This document shows, piece after piece, positions 28,124-38,040 of a DNA stretch of 64,000 nt; position 1 is the first letter of the stretch, and the number at the start of each line of letters is the position of its first letter. The notes below the pieces were generated by a model. It was not told where the DNA came from, made no database searches, and worked only from the letters and a program-made list of their open reading frames with translations. Where the stretch lies: positions 124,001 through 188,000 of the forward strand of contig NZ_CAJHCP010000010.1 of the NCBI RefSeq assembly GCF_904848625.1. Reading direction: 5' to 3'. The position numbers and the translations under genes are program-made. The DNA is from Paraburkholderia metrosideri. Lineage in GTDB: Bacteria; Pseudomonadota; Gammaproteobacteria; Burkholderiales; Burkholderiaceae.

Positions 28124-30706
28124 ATGCAACGCAGTCCTTTTCGACCTTTTCCGTCACAGTTGTCACCCATCAGCACGATGGTGCTGTCGCTGTTTGCCAG
28201 CGCCAATGCGTGGGCAGCCGCCGGCGATCCGGCAGCCCCGCTTCAAGTCGCCGAGGTCGAGTTCAACGACCAGTTCCTCCAGCGCTCACGCGGCGAAAGC
28301 GTGGACATTGCACGGTTCAACAAAGGCAATGTCGCGTTGCCCGGCGACTATCGTGCCGATATCTACGCGAACGGTGTGTGGCTCGGTCTCGCCGAAATCC
28401 GGCTGCGCGAGTTGAGCACAGAAAGCCCCGACGCGCAGGTCTGCTTCGATCGGGCGCTACTCGAACGAATCGGCGTCGATCTGATGAAGCTGCCGGCCAA
28501 AGCCGGCGCACGTCTGCTGGCGGCACAGGCAGGCGAGTGCGTCACGCTCGGTTCGTTGATTCCCGACGCCACCGCGAGCTTCGACAACGGCGAGCAGCGG
28601 CTCGACATCAGCGTGCCGCAAGTCGCGCTCGCGCGCACCGCGCGTGGGTATGTCGAGCCCGCTCATTGGGATGACGGTGTCACGGCCGCACGCCTGCAAT
28701 ACGACGCCAACACGTACTACGCGAGCGCGAATGGCGTGAGCTCCGCCCAGACCTATGTGGGCGTGAACGCCGGCATCAACATGGGGCCATGGCGTTTCCG
28801 GCATAACGGCAGTCTGAGTTCCAGCAACCAGGCTGGCACCCACTATCAAAGTGTGCAGACCAACCTGCAACGTTCGATCAGGCACCTCAAGAGTCAATTG
28901 ACCGTGGGTGATGCGTTCACCGACGGTGCGCTGTTCGACAGCGTGGGTTTTCGCGGGGTGCAACTGGCCAGCGACGACCGCATGTACCCCGACTCGCAAC
29001 GAGGCTATGCGCCGATAGTCCGTGGGATGGCCAATAGCAACGCACGCGTGGAGGTTCGTCAGAACGGCAACCTGCTGTATGAAACGACGGTCGCCCCAGG
29101 CGCGTTCGAGATCAACGATCTGTACCCGACCGGTTATGGCGGCAACCTCGACGTGATCATCACCGAGGCGGACGGCACGGTGCGCACGTCGACGGTGCCT
29201 TACGCCGCGGCAGTCAATGCGCTACGGCCGGGTATCACCCGTTTCAGCGCCACGCTTGGCCAGTACCGCAATCCAACAGTCGGCATTCATCCGGTCCTGT
29301 TCCAGACCACCGTTCAGCATGGCTTCACCAACCTGATCACCGGTTATGGCGGATTCGTAGCGAGTCCAGACTATCTGGCCGCGCAACTCGGAGTTGCCCT
29401 CAACACCCGCTATGGCGCCTTTGGCGTCGACCTCACCCAGGCGTCGGCGCACCTGGAGCACGAACCCAACCGCAACGGACAGAGCTTGCGGCTGAGCTAT
29501 AGCAAGCTGGTCGAGCCGTCGAACACGAATCTGTCAATCGCGGCCTACCGCTATTCGAGCCGCGGCTATCTCGGTCTCGCGGACGCCATGGCGCTGCGCG
29601 ATCTGGACGAGCGCAGCATGGGCTATGCGGCCAGCGGCACGCAACGCGCCAGACTTCAGCTGACGGTGAACCAGCAACTGCCCGCCGGCTACGGCTCGTT
29701 CTATATGTCGGGCAGCAGCCAGAACTACTGGGATCGGAACGGTACCGACACGCAATGGCAGGCGGGCTACAGCAACAGCTATAAGCGGCTGAATTACACC
29801 ATGGCATTCTCGCGTCAGTTGAATACGCGCAGCAGCAAATGGGACAACCGCGTCATGCTGACACTCGGCATCCCGCTCGGCAACCATCCGCAAGCACCGT
29901 ATTCGACAACGTCGCTGCAGAGCGGCTCAGGTTCATCGCCTGCCATGGCGACGCAAACGCTCGCGGGCTCGCTCGGTGGCGATGGCGCAATCGGTTACAG
30001 CCTGAATGCGAGCCACAGCGGCGCCAATGCGGGCGCGGCCAGCAACACCACCGCGGGTGCCAATGTCGCGTACACCGCGCCATTTGCGTCGGTCAGCGGC
30101 AGTGCCAGCAGAAGCCGAAACTACAGTCAGGGCAGCATCAGCGTGAGTGGAGGGGTAGTCGGCTACGCGGGCGGCGTGGCTTTTACGCCGACCATGAGCG
30201 ACACGCTGGCGATTGTGGAAGCCAAAGACACGGCCGGTGCGCGCGTCACGAACGGCAGCGGATTGCGCATCGACCCGTGGGGACATGCAATCGTATCGAG
30301 CCTCAGTCCGTTCACGCGTAATCAGATCGAGATCGATCCCAAGGGCCTGCCTATCGATGTCGAATTGAAATCCACCCAGCAATCGGTGGCACCCACCGCT
30401 GGCGCGATCGTGCGACTGAGGTTCGAGACGGAGAACCCCGGACGGGCCGCGATCCTCGGCATTCAGATGCCCAACGGCACGCCAGCGCCGTTCGGTGCTG
30501 ACGTCCTCGACGAGCAGGGAAAAAGTATCGGCACGATCGCGCAATCGGGACGTGTGATTGCGCGCGGGTTGAAGAGCGAGACCGGCCGGGTGATCGTGAA
30601 CTGGGGCAGCGACGCGGGAGACCATTGCTCGGCGGATTACTCGCTTCCCAAAATCGACAAAACGATGAGAGCTTCTTACAGCGTGGTGAGTGCGATATGC
30701 CGATAG
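28124..30706 (+). CDS. Outer-membrane fimbrial usher
   Basis: 860 residues from the ATG at 28124, preceded by AGGAG at 28111. The longer frame to 28073 is not needed. Signal peptide to about residue 33, then the N-terminal substrate-binding domain (VEFNDQFLQRSRGESVDIARF), the long beta-barrel (SLSSSNQAGTHYQSVQTNLQ, LTVGDAFTDGALFDSVGFRG) with a plug region (GFEINDLYP-like AFEINDLYPTGYGGNLDV), and C-terminal domains ending RASYSVVSAICR. The length is as expected for PapC/FimD ushers. It forms the pore through which the pilus is assembled and exported. Confidence 0.95.
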   Translation: MQRSPFRPFPSQLSPISTMVLSLFASANAWAAAGDPAAPLQVAEVEFNDQFLQRSRGESVDIARFNKGNVALPGDYRADIYANGVWLGLAEIRLRELSTESPDAQVCFDRALLERIGVDLMKLPAKAGARLLAAQAGECVTLGSLIPDATASFDNGEQRLDISVPQVALARTARGYVEPAHWDDGVTAARLQYDANTYYASANGVSSAQTYVGVNAGINMGPWRFRHNGSLSSSNQAGTHYQSVQTNLQRSIRHLKSQLTVGDAFTDGALFDSVGFRGVQLASDDRMYPDSQRGYAPIVRGMANSNARVEVRQNGNLLYETTVAPGAFEINDLYPTGYGGNLDVIITEADGTVRTSTVPYAAAVNALRPGITRFSATLGQYRNPTVGIHPVLFQTTVQHGFTNLITGYGGFVASPDYLAAQLGVALNTRYGAFGVDLTQASAHLEHEPNRNGQSLRLSYSKLVEPSNTNLSIAAYRYSSRGYLGLADAMALRDLDERSMGYAASGTQRARLQLTVNQQLPAGYGSFYMSGSSQNYWDRNGTDTQWQAGYSNSYKRLNYTMAFSRQLNTRSSKWDNRVMLTLGIPLGNHPQAPYSTTSLQSGSGSSPAMATQTLAGSLGGDGAIGYSLNASHSGANAGAASNTTAGANVAYTAPFASVSGSASRSRNYSQGSISVSGGVVGYAGGVAFTPTMSDTLAIVEAKDTAGARVTNGSGLRIDPWGHAIVSSLSPFTRNQIEIDPKGLPIDVELKSTQQSVAPTAGAIVRLRFETENPGRAAILGIQMPNGTPAPFGADVLDEQGKSIGTIAQSGRVIARGLKSETGRVIVNWGSDAGDHCSADYSLPKIDKTMRASYSVVSAICR

Positions 30707-30845
30707 ATCGGACTGTGAAGTCGCGCGACATGGCTGCGGTTCGATTTTTCTCTCGAGTTACGTCGACCATTTTTTCAATGCCGATTGATCGCGTATTCCA
30801 CCACACCATTGGCTGCATTGCGGCTTTCCCAACGGAATTGATCTC

Positions 30846-31850
30846 GTGAAAATCCTCAAGTATTTGATAGTGGCGGCGTCGCTCGTCTGCTTTTCATCGG
30901 CTGCGTCGGCGTGCTCGCCCTTCAACCTGATTCTCGGATGGTTCACCGTCACGCAACCACTCGAAGTGGTCAACAACGCCGCATCGTTGCCGAACGGGAC
31001 TCTCCTCGCGTTCGTTGATCTTCCGTACGTGACGGGGGGCACCGGTCTCGACAGTTGCCCCGGCCCGATCACGCTCGATTACACCGGCACGCCCGGTGCC
31101 TTCAATACGATGAATATCGGTATTCCTGGGATCGGCGGCCGTATCTATTCGGCGTCATCGCAGTATGGAATGCGAACTGGCTATTTGCCTATAACAGGTA
31201 CCGTCTCCGTGCCAAATACTTCCTCCGCTCAATGGAGTTGGGGTGGTTACTATCGTTTGGAGTTAGTCAAAACAGGTACGATGTATCCTGGATATTATCA
31301 ATTGCCTACTTCCTGGATGGCCCTAAAAATAAACAACGCGGTCGTCGCGCGTATGAACATTTCCACCGCGAGCCACTCAATCCCGCTGCCACTCGAAATC
31401 AAACAATCTCCCACTTGCAGTTTGTCCTCTTCCTCTATCCAGGCATCGCTAGGCGCGGTGCCTGCGCGCAATTTCGGGGGAGTGGGCAGCACCTCGCCGG
31501 CCGTACCGTTCAATATCGCACTGAGGTGTTCTGGTGGAGACGCGGGCGTCCTGTCCAGTATCTACGTGACGCTCACCGACCAAAGGTCGCCCGCCAACGT
31601 GTCCGACAGGCTGTCGCTCACCGCGGCTTCAACGGCCTCCGGCGTCGCTGTGCAGATATTGAACGGGACCACCGTTCTTAAATTCGGACCTGATTCGAAT
31701 GTGCCCGGCAATACGAATCAATGGTTCGCCGGAGAATCGGGCAATGGCAGTTTGACGATTCCGCTGACTGCCCGCTATGTGAAGACCGCGACCAACGTCA
31801 CCCCTGGGACCGCGAATGCGGTGGCTACTTTTACGATGAGTTATCAGTAG
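30846..31850 (+). CDS. Two-domain fimbrial tip adhesin, GTG start
   Basis: 334 residues from the GTG at 30846 (VKILKYLIVAASLVCFSSAA). A signal peptide is followed by an N-terminal putative receptor-binding domain (about 24-185) and a pilin domain (about 190-334) beginning with SPTCSLSSSSIQASLG and ending VATFTMSYQ, the donor-strand-type end that joins it to the pilus. This is the layout of FimH/MrkD-like adhesins. The N-domain coding sequence around 31100-31450 is clearly AT-richer than the rest of the operon. The receptor is unknown. It lies 139 bp after the usher. Confidence 0.8.
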   Translation: MKILKYLIVAASLVCFSSAASACSPFNLILGWFTVTQPLEVVNNAASLPNGTLLAFVDLPYVTGGTGLDSCPGPITLDYTGTPGAFNTMNIGIPGIGGRIYSASSQYGMRTGYLPITGTVSVPNTSSAQWSWGGYYRLELVKTGTMYPGYYQLPTSWMALKINNAVVARMNISTASHSIPLPLEIKQSPTCSLSSSSIQASLGAVPARNFGGVGSTSPAVPFNIALRCSGGDAGVLSSIYVTLTDQRSPANVSDRLSLTAASTASGVAVQILNGTTVLKFGPDSNVPGNTNQWFAGESGNGSLTIPLTARYVKTATNVTPGTANAVATFTMSYQ

Positions 31851-31893
31851 AGGCGACGGTCAAACGGGCGCGGATGCAAGCCGCAAAAGAAAA

Positions 31894-31912
31894 GCGCAGC
31901 ACCCGGCTGCGC
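31894..31912. terminator. Intrinsic terminator between convergent units
   Basis: GCGCAGC pairs with GCTGCGC over a 5-nt loop, with AAAA before and CTTTCTCC after. It sits between the adhesin (plus) and the MFS transporter (minus). Confidence 0.65.
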
Positions 31913-31978
31913 CTTTCTCCCTACCCGTTACACCGCATGAAGCCGTTGACCCTCCGCCCGCGTGTCAAAGCGTCAGCC

Positions 31979-33382
31979 TCAAGCCTCGAGCTGTTCCAGC
32001 ACCTTGCCCTTGGTTTCAATCCCAAGAAAGTGCACCGCCAGCGCCGCGACAAACGGCACAGCCGCGAGGATATAAAACGCCACCTGCAAGTTACCGCCAA
32101 TCATCGTCTTCGACACGATCGCCGGTGCGAAGATTGCCGCGACCTTGAGCCACGCGCCGCCAACACCACAGCCCATCGCACGGATGCTGGTCGGATACAA
32201 CTCCGGCGTGTACACATAAGCGGTGATAAACCCGCACGCGAGGAAGCCCAGCGCAAACGCGCAGAACGTCGCGACCACATACACCGACGACGCGTGGAAC
32301 ACACCCGCCAGCAACAACGAAACCGCGCATGCGACGAACGACACATTGATGATCGGCTTACGCCCCACCTTGTCGACCAGCAACGCGCAGGTCAACGATC
32401 CGATCACGCCCAGCACCGAAGCCGCCACGGCCAGGTTCAGCGCGAGTTGCAGCGGCGCGTGATAGATGGTGCGATAGATCGTCGGCAGCCAGGTCGAGAG
32501 ACCGTACTGGATGAACCCGCAGGTGATCCACAACATGGCGACGGCCAGCGTGCGCTTCAGATACGCGCGACCGAACAGATCCGACATCCGGCGCTTAGGA
32601 TGACGATTCGCCATCGCGTCGAACTCGGCTGAATTCGTGACAGGCGGCAACGGGCCTTTAGCGGCACGCTCGAATGCCAGCACCGCAGCGTCGGCTTCAA
32701 CCATCCGCTCACGCTCGGCGAGCCAGCGCGGCGATTCCGGCACGAGCTTGCGCAGCACGAAGAACAGAATCAACGGCATGCCGCCGATGAAATACATCGC
32801 TTGCCAACCAAAGCGCGGCACGATCCATGCACCCAACGCATTCGAGGCCAGCAGCCCAACCGGGAAAACAATTTCATACAGCAGCACGAACCGTCCACGG
32901 CCATGTGCACGGCTGATCTCGTTGATATAAGTCGCGGCCACCGGCAATTCGCCGCCGAGCCCTAAACCTTGAATCACGCGCAGCGCGACGAATACGGCGA
33001 ACGTCGGCGCAAAACCGCACGCGATACTCGTGATGCCGATAATCCCCGAACTCAACGCAATCGCCTTCACACGACCATTGCGCTCCGCAAACCACGGGAA
33101 CACGAAGGCGCCGATCAACTGACCGATCGAACCCGAGCCGATCAGAAAGCCGATTTCCCACGGCGTCAGTTGCCACTTCGCAATCAGGATCGGCAGTGTG
33201 GCCGCGATCGCGATCACGTCGAAGCCGTCGAAGAACGTTGCGAGACCGATCAGGATACGCGCGCGTACCTGCATCGCATTCGCCGGCATCCGCTCCAGAC
33301 GCGCGATGATCGAGCCCCGGGTCACGGGGCCTGAGACACCGGCGCTGCTGCGGTCCCCCAATGTGTTGTCGATGGTTCTCAT
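31979..33382 (-). CDS. MFS aromatic-acid:H+ symporter (AAHS-like)
   Basis: 467 residues from the ATG at 33382 (MRTIDNTLGDRSSAG); a TTG at 33415 is possible but less likely. Twelve membrane helices, with LATFFDGFDVIAIAATLP at helix 1 (the DxxDGxD-type motif of aromatic-acid carriers), the loop 2-3 motif AERNGRVKAIAL and VDKVGRKP between helices 8 and 9. It imports an aromatic acid or similar anion with protons. It is the last gene of the aromatic operon, 25 bp after the ferredoxin reductase stop. Confidence 0.88.
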   Translation of the reverse strand: MRTIDNTLGDRSSAGVSGPVTRGSIIARLERMPANAMQVRARILIGLATFFDGFDVIAIAATLPILIAKWQLTPWEIGFLIGSGSIGQLIGAFVFPWFAERNGRVKAIALSSGIIGITSIACGFAPTFAVFVALRVIQGLGLGGELPVAATYINEISRAHGRGRFVLLYEIVFPVGLLASNALGAWIVPRFGWQAMYFIGGMPLILFFVLRKLVPESPRWLAERERMVEADAAVLAFERAAKGPLPPVTNSAEFDAMANRHPKRRMSDLFGRAYLKRTLAVAMLWITCGFIQYGLSTWLPTIYRTIYHAPLQLALNLAVAASVLGVIGSLTCALLVDKVGRKPIINVSFVACAVSLLLAGVFHASSVYVVATFCAFALGFLACGFITAYVYTPELYPTSIRAMGCGVGGAWLKVAAIFAPAIVSKTMIGGNLQVAFYILAAVPFVAALAVHFLGIETKGKVLEQLEA

Positions 33383-33407
33383 GCCGTAGTGCCGTCCGTA
33401 GATGTGG

Positions 33408-34673
33408 TTAGGCAAGCGCCGTCGAGGCGTCGGTCAGGGTGGCAAGGTCGATCGTGCGGCCCTGGTTCATCCACTTGCGCGACAGTTTCAGTTCGCGCGG
33501 CGTATTGATCGCGATCACGCCGCGAATCGCGCCGTCTTCCAGATGGAACAGCGTCGCGCGTTTGCCGGGCAAATCGCCGCGTACGGCGAGTTGCGCGTCG
33601 CCCGGAATGTCGCCGAGGATCTGCAGATTGACGTCGTACTGATCGGACCAGAACCACGGAATGTCCGCGTACGGTTCGAAGGTGCCGAGCAATGCCTTGG
33701 CGGCGGCAATCGCCTGGTTCTGCGCGTTGGCCCACGATTCGAGCCGCACGCGGCGCTTGAGCCACGCGCTCGGATGATTCGCGACATCGCCGCAAGCGAA
33801 AATGCGCGGGTCGTCGGTGGCGCCGAAGTGATCGACGACGATGCCGTCGTCCACCTTCACGCCCGCTGCTTCGGCCAGCGCCGTGTGCGGCGTGAGGCCG
33901 ATACCGGCGACGGCGAAGTCGGCGTCCAGCGTCGAGCCGTCCGCGAAGGTGGCGCGAATGCGGTTCGCGTCATTCGGGTGATCTTCGAGCTTGGCGAGCG
34001 ACGCGTTCAAGCGCACATCCACGCCATTCGCACGATGCAACGCCAGCAGAAAGTCGGAAACCATCGGCGGCAACGAACGTGCGCACAGGCGCGGGGCGCC
34101 TTCCACCACCGTTGCGTCGACGCCGAGTTTGCGCGCCGTCGCCGCCACTTCCAGGCCGATCCAGCCGCCGCCGACCACCAGCACGCGCTGACTCGAACGC
34201 AGACGCTCGCCGAGTGCGACGGCTTCGTCGAGCGTCCGCAGATAGGCAACGTGCGAGGTCTTGACCAACGAATCCGGCAGCTTGCGCGCCGCGCCGCCGG
34301 TGGCGATCACCAGCCGGTCGTATTGCACTTCACGGCCCGATTGCGTGCGCACGATCCGCTGCTCGCGATCGATCGAACTCGCGCAATCCGGCTGCCACGC
34401 TTCGACATTCAGCGCGTCGAAATCGTCGGGCTTCACGAGCCGCACGGTGTCGATATCCGCTTCGCCGGCCAGCACGGCCTTCGACAGCGGCGGACGTTCG
34501 TAAGGCAGATGCACTTCGTCGGCGATCATCACGAGACGTCCGTCGAAGCCTTCCTTGCGCAGCGTCTTCACGACCCAACCAGCCGCCTGCCCCCCGCCGA
34601 TCACGACGATCGTGCGCGGCGCTTCGAGTTCGGCATGGGCGGCTTGCGCCTTTGCAGTAGCAGCATCAGTCAT
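33408..34673 (-). CDS. FAD-dependent ferredoxin reductase of the ring-oxygenase system
   Basis: 421 residues. Two dinucleotide-binding motifs are seen, IVVIGGGQAAGWVVKTL for FAD and VLVVGGGWIGLEVAATA for NAD(P)H, with FACGDVANHPSA late in the FAD domain and LHLPYERPPLSK-like EVHLPYERPPLSK, typical of BphA4/HcaD-class reductases. It passes electrons from NADH to the Rieske ferredoxin encoded at the operon's front. The start at 34673 overlaps the dioxygenase gene stop by 8 nt, indicating translational coupling. Confidence 0.92.
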   Translation of the reverse strand: MTDAATAKAQAAHAELEAPRTIVVIGGGQAAGWVVKTLRKEGFDGRLVMIADEVHLPYERPPLSKAVLAGEADIDTVRLVKPDDFDALNVEAWQPDCASSIDREQRIVRTQSGREVQYDRLVIATGGAARKLPDSLVKTSHVAYLRTLDEAVALGERLRSSQRVLVVGGGWIGLEVAATARKLGVDATVVEGAPRLCARSLPPMVSDFLLALHRANGVDVRLNASLAKLEDHPNDANRIRATFADGSTLDADFAVAGIGLTPHTALAEAAGVKVDDGIVVDHFGATDDPRIFACGDVANHPSAWLKRRVRLESWANAQNQAIAAAKALLGTFEPYADIPWFWSDQYDVNLQILGDIPGDAQLAVRGDLPGKRATLFHLEDGAIRGVIAINTPRELKLSRKWMNQGRTIDLATLTDASTALA

Positions 34674-35631
34674 TTTTGCGCTCCGTCATGAACTTGCCTT
34701 CCGGCGCCTTCGCGTTTTTCTGGCGCCGCGTATTGCCGTCGATCCCGCCGTCGATCGCCCATTCGGCGAACACCGTCGGACCCGGTTCGAAATCGCGCGG
34801 CTGCCATTCGGGCGTAAGTTGGTCTTCGTCGGCGTAGTACTCGATCAGACCGCCAGCCGGGTTCTGGAAGTACCAGAAGTACGCCGACGACACCGGATGA
34901 CGTCCCGGCCCGAGTTGCGTATCCCAACCGCAGCGGCTGATATGCATGCCGCCGCCAAACACTTCGTGGATGTCGCGCACGGTGAACGCGACGTGGTTCA
35001 GTCCGCGCTTTCCGTTGGGCAACGCGAGCAGGAAAATGTCGTGGTGGCCACCGTGCGGTGCGCAACGCATGAACGCGCCACGGCCCGGATAGCGGTCCGA
35101 CATTTCGAAGCCGAGCAGTTCTTGGTAGAACTTTTCCTGTTCCGCGAGCTTGTTCGTGAAGAACACGACGTGGCCGACTTCGACCGGCTCGGCGCGTTCA
35201 TAGATGGGTGACGGCTGGTTGACGCGCAACGTTTGACCCCACACGTTCGATGGCGAACCGTGCACGTCCAGCGCGCGCTTGCGGGTCACTTCGACGCGAA
35301 TCGCCATACCGTTAGGGTCGATGCAACCGACTGCGTCTTCAGTTTCGAAATGGCCCGGCTGACCGGCGAAGCGGCCACGCAATTCGTCGAGTTCGGCTTG
35401 CGTCGCCACACCCCACGTCACTTCGCGCAACGTCGGACCTTCTTCGAACGCGGGCGGCAGCGACGGGTCGTTCGCATCGACGGCGAGAATCGTGCAGCCG
35501 TTCAGCGTTTCGAAGCGCGCGTGCGTGGCGTCGTGCTCGACTTCCTTCAAACCCCAGTCCGCGAAAAACGAGCGGCAGGCGGCGAGATCTGTCACGCCGT
35601 AAATAATCTGTTCAATGCCGAGAATCGTCAT
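34666..35631 (-). CDS. Extradiol-type VOC dioxygenase
   Basis: 321 residues with two VOC modules. The N-module starts GIEQIIYGVTDLAACRSFFADWG. The C-module carries candidate Fe(II) ligands His in VEVGHVVFF, His in RGLNHVAFTVRD and Glu in GGLIEYYAD, the H-H-E triad of type I extradiol ring-cleavage dioxygenases, so the protein is likely catalytic and opens a catechol-type ring. It lies between the aldehyde dehydrogenase and ferredoxin reductase genes with 27 bp and -8 bp spacing. The exact catechol cannot be assigned. Confidence 0.85.
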   Translation of the reverse strand: MTILGIEQIIYGVTDLAACRSFFADWGLKEVEHDATHARFETLNGCTILAVDANDPSLPPAFEEGPTLREVTWGVATQAELDELRGRFAGQPGHFETEDAVGCIDPNGMAIRVEVTRKRALDVHGSPSNVWGQTLRVNQPSPIYERAEPVEVGHVVFFTNKLAEQEKFYQELLGFEMSDRYPGRGAFMRCAPHGGHHDIFLLALPNGKRGLNHVAFTVRDIHEVFGGGMHISRCGWDTQLGPGRHPVSSAYFWYFQNPAGGLIEYYADEDQLTPEWQPRDFEPGPTVFAEWAIDGGIDGNTRRQKNAKAPEGKFMTERKND

Positions 35632-35658
35632 AACGTGCCTCTTGCGTATCTTGTCTGC

Positions 35659-37149
35659 TTAGTTCGCCCACGCCAGCGGCGCGTCGTTCAAGCCCCAGTA
35701 GAGGCTCTTCTGTTGCATGTATTCGCGGATGCCAAGTCGGCCTTTCTCGCGTCCCATGCCGCTCTCTTTCCAGCCGCTGAACGGCGTGGAGATCGAGAAC
35801 AGCTTGTAGGTGTTGATCCAGATCGTGCCGGCTTCGAGCGCGCGGGCGGTCCGGTAAGCGCGCTTGTAGTCGCGCGTCCAGATGCCGGCGGCAAGGCCGA
35901 ACATGCTGTTGTTCGCTTCTTTCAGCAGCGATGCTTCGTCGTCGAACGGCATCGCCACCAGCACCGGTCCGAAGATTTCTTCCTGGCAGATGCGCGCGTT
36001 ATTCGTCAGGCCTTCGAGGATCGTCGGCTGGAAGTAGGTGCCTTGCTCGCGACCATCGCCGACCGGACGCTCGCCGCCGCACAGCAGACGGCCGCCTTCT
36101 TCGAGACCTAGCGCGACATAACGCTCGACGGTTTCGCGATGCGCTGCCGTAATCAGCGGACCCATTTGCGTTTCCGTCCGCGACGGGTCGCCGACGCGCA
36201 GCTTGCGTGCGCCTTCGGCCAGTCGCTTCATGAACGCGTCGTAAATCGAGCGCTGCACGAACAACCGCGAACCTGCAATGCACGCCTCGCCCGACGAACT
36301 GAAGATGCCGTACAACACGCCGTTCACCGCGTGATCGAGATCGGCGTCGTCGAAGACGATGGTCGGCGACTTGCCGCCGAGTTCGAGCGACACGGGCATC
36401 AGCTTGTCCGCTGCGATGCGCGCGATGCCGCGGCCCACTTCGCTGCCGCCCGTGAACGACACCTTCTTCACCAGCGGATGGCGCACGAGAACGTCGCCGA
36501 TCACCGAACCTTTGCCAGGCACCACGCTGACCACGCCCTTCGGCACACCCGCCTCTTCGCAGATGCGCGCCAACGCCAACGAGGTCAACGGCGTGACTTC
36601 AGCCGGTTTCAACACCACCGCGTTACCACCCGCGAGCGCGGGAGCGAGCTTCTGCGCATCCGAAGCAATCGGCGAATTCCACGGCGTGATCGCCGCGATC
36701 ACGCCGATCGGCTCGTAAATGCTCATCGTCAGATAGTCGCCGCGCGACGGCGTGACTTCTTCGTCCAGCGTTTCGAGGCAGGCCGCGAAATAGCGGAACG
36801 TGTTCGCCGCGCTCGCCACCAGCACGCGCGTTTCGTTAATCGGCTTGCCGTTGTCGCGACGCTGCAATTGCGCGAGCGCTTCGTGACGCGCCATGATCAG
36901 ATCGGCGATGCGGTACAGAATCAGCGCGCGTTGATGCGGCTTGAGTCCCGACCAGTCCGCTTTACGCCACGCGATATCGGCCGCTTCAACGGCGTCGCGG
37001 GCATCGTCGGCATTGGCCGTCGAGATTTCCATGTTGACCGACTGATCCGCCGGATACAGGCTTTTGTACGGGTTGCCACGCCCTTGCCGCCATTCGCCGC
37101 CGATGAAAATATCGCCGTTGGGCACGAGGCTGGTATCGAAGTGAGTCAT
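35659..37149 (-). CDS. NAD(P)-dependent aldehyde dehydrogenase
   Basis: 496 residues of the usual ALDH length. Key motifs: TPWNSPIASDAQKLAPALAG (Asn for transition state), VVLKPAEVTPLTS, SFTGGSEVGRGI, SLELGGKSPTIVFDDAD (general-base Glu) and SSSGEACIAGSRLFV with the catalytic Cys. It oxidises an aldehyde to the acid. In this operon it could oxidise the aldehyde left by the TPP-dependent decarboxylase or the semialdehyde product of ring cleavage. It precedes the VOC dioxygenase by 27 bp. Confidence 0.93.
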   Translation of the reverse strand: MTHFDTSLVPNGDIFIGGEWRQGRGNPYKSLYPADQSVNMEISTANADDARDAVEAADIAWRKADWSGLKPHQRALILYRIADLIMARHEALAQLQRRDNGKPINETRVLVASAANTFRYFAACLETLDEEVTPSRGDYLTMSIYEPIGVIAAITPWNSPIASDAQKLAPALAGGNAVVLKPAEVTPLTSLALARICEEAGVPKGVVSVVPGKGSVIGDVLVRHPLVKKVSFTGGSEVGRGIARIAADKLMPVSLELGGKSPTIVFDDADLDHAVNGVLYGIFSSSGEACIAGSRLFVQRSIYDAFMKRLAEGARKLRVGDPSRTETQMGPLITAAHRETVERYVALGLEEGGRLLCGGERPVGDGREQGTYFQPTILEGLTNNARICQEEIFGPVLVAMPFDDEASLLKEANNSMFGLAAGIWTRDYKRAYRTARALEAGTIWINTYKLFSISTPFSGWKESGMGREKGRLGIREYMQQKSLYWGLNDAPLAWAN

Positions 37150-37209
37150 GTCGGTCGTTCCGGTTTGCTCTTCAGCTAAGGTCTTGAATCACGCGTCTTG
37201 AATCAGGTC

Positions 37210-38040
37210 TCAAATCACGCAGCGGGCGGCGCGATTGCGCAGCGCGCGAATCGCGCTGTACGCGGTCAACGCGGACGTCTTCGGGTTGTCCGGCAAAGGC
37301 TTGCCGCACATTTCCAGCGACATCTCGCCGAACACGCCGCGCGCCACCACGCGATGCACGTTGCGGGTCACGGTCGGATCGGCGATCAGGCGGACCGTGG
37401 TGTGGTCGAGGCCCAAACCGGCCAGTGCAATCGTCGCGGCCACGTTGGCGTTCTTCGGATAGAGCCGCGCCGCTTCGCGCGCGCTGCCTTCGAAAATCAC
37501 CATCTCTTCGGTAAGCGCGTTCAGATCGCAGACCAGTTCGGCGGGCGAGCCGAGCCAGCCGGTAGGCGGCTTGCGGCCCGTGTACAGCACTTCGTCGAGG
37601 CCGCCGAGCTTGGCTGCTGCCAGCGCATCCACGCCGCCAATCGCGCCGGACAACAGCGTGAGCGTCGCGTCGCCTTCATCGGCGGCGGCGGACAATGCGT
37701 CGAGCAGCATCATGTCGGACAGCGCGCCGATCGACGCTACCGCGCAATCGGTACCGGCTTTCAGCAACGGCACCACGTGATCGACCAGCGCGCTATGACC
37801 CGCGCATTCCAGCGCGAAATGCGGCTGGCTGCTCAATGCGGACACCGACGTGACGACATCGACCGAGTCGCCCACCACGGCGCGTACCGACGCCATATGA
37901 CGCTCCGACACGATCACGTGCGACACCCGCACGGTCGGATCGGCGGCAACCGAGCGATACACCGCCTGGCCGATCGCGCCGAAGCCGATCATCGCGACAT
38001 CGACGGGTGCGTGATGCCCCGCGTAGCCGGCGTCACGCAT
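37210..38040 (-). CDS. Aspartate-dehydrogenase-like oxidoreductase
   Basis: 276 residues from the ATG at 38040, overlapping the preceding TPP-enzyme gene by 8 nt; the frame to 38142 is an artefact of that overlap. A Rossmann motif VAMIGFGAIGQAVYRSV is followed by LECAGHSALVDHV and the family block TLLSGAIGGVDALAAAK, with GLDHTTVRLIADPTV near the end, as in L-aspartate dehydrogenases (NadX type). It interconverts an amino acid and a 2-oxo/imino acid using NAD(P)H. Presence in an aromatic operon is unusual and suggests that a 2-oxo acid or imine is an intermediate. Confidence 0.85.
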   Translation of the reverse strand: MRDAGYAGHHAPVDVAMIGFGAIGQAVYRSVAADPTVRVSHVIVSERHMASVRAVVGDSVDVVTSVSALSSQPHFALECAGHSALVDHVVPLLKAGTDCAVASIGALSDMMLLDALSAAADEGDATLTLLSGAIGGVDALAAAKLGGLDEVLYTGRKPPTGWLGSPAELVCDLNALTEEMVIFEGSAREAARLYPKNANVAATIALAGLGLDHTTVRLIADPTVTRNVHRVVARGVFGEMSLEMCGKPLPDNPKTSALTAYSAIRALRNRAARCVI

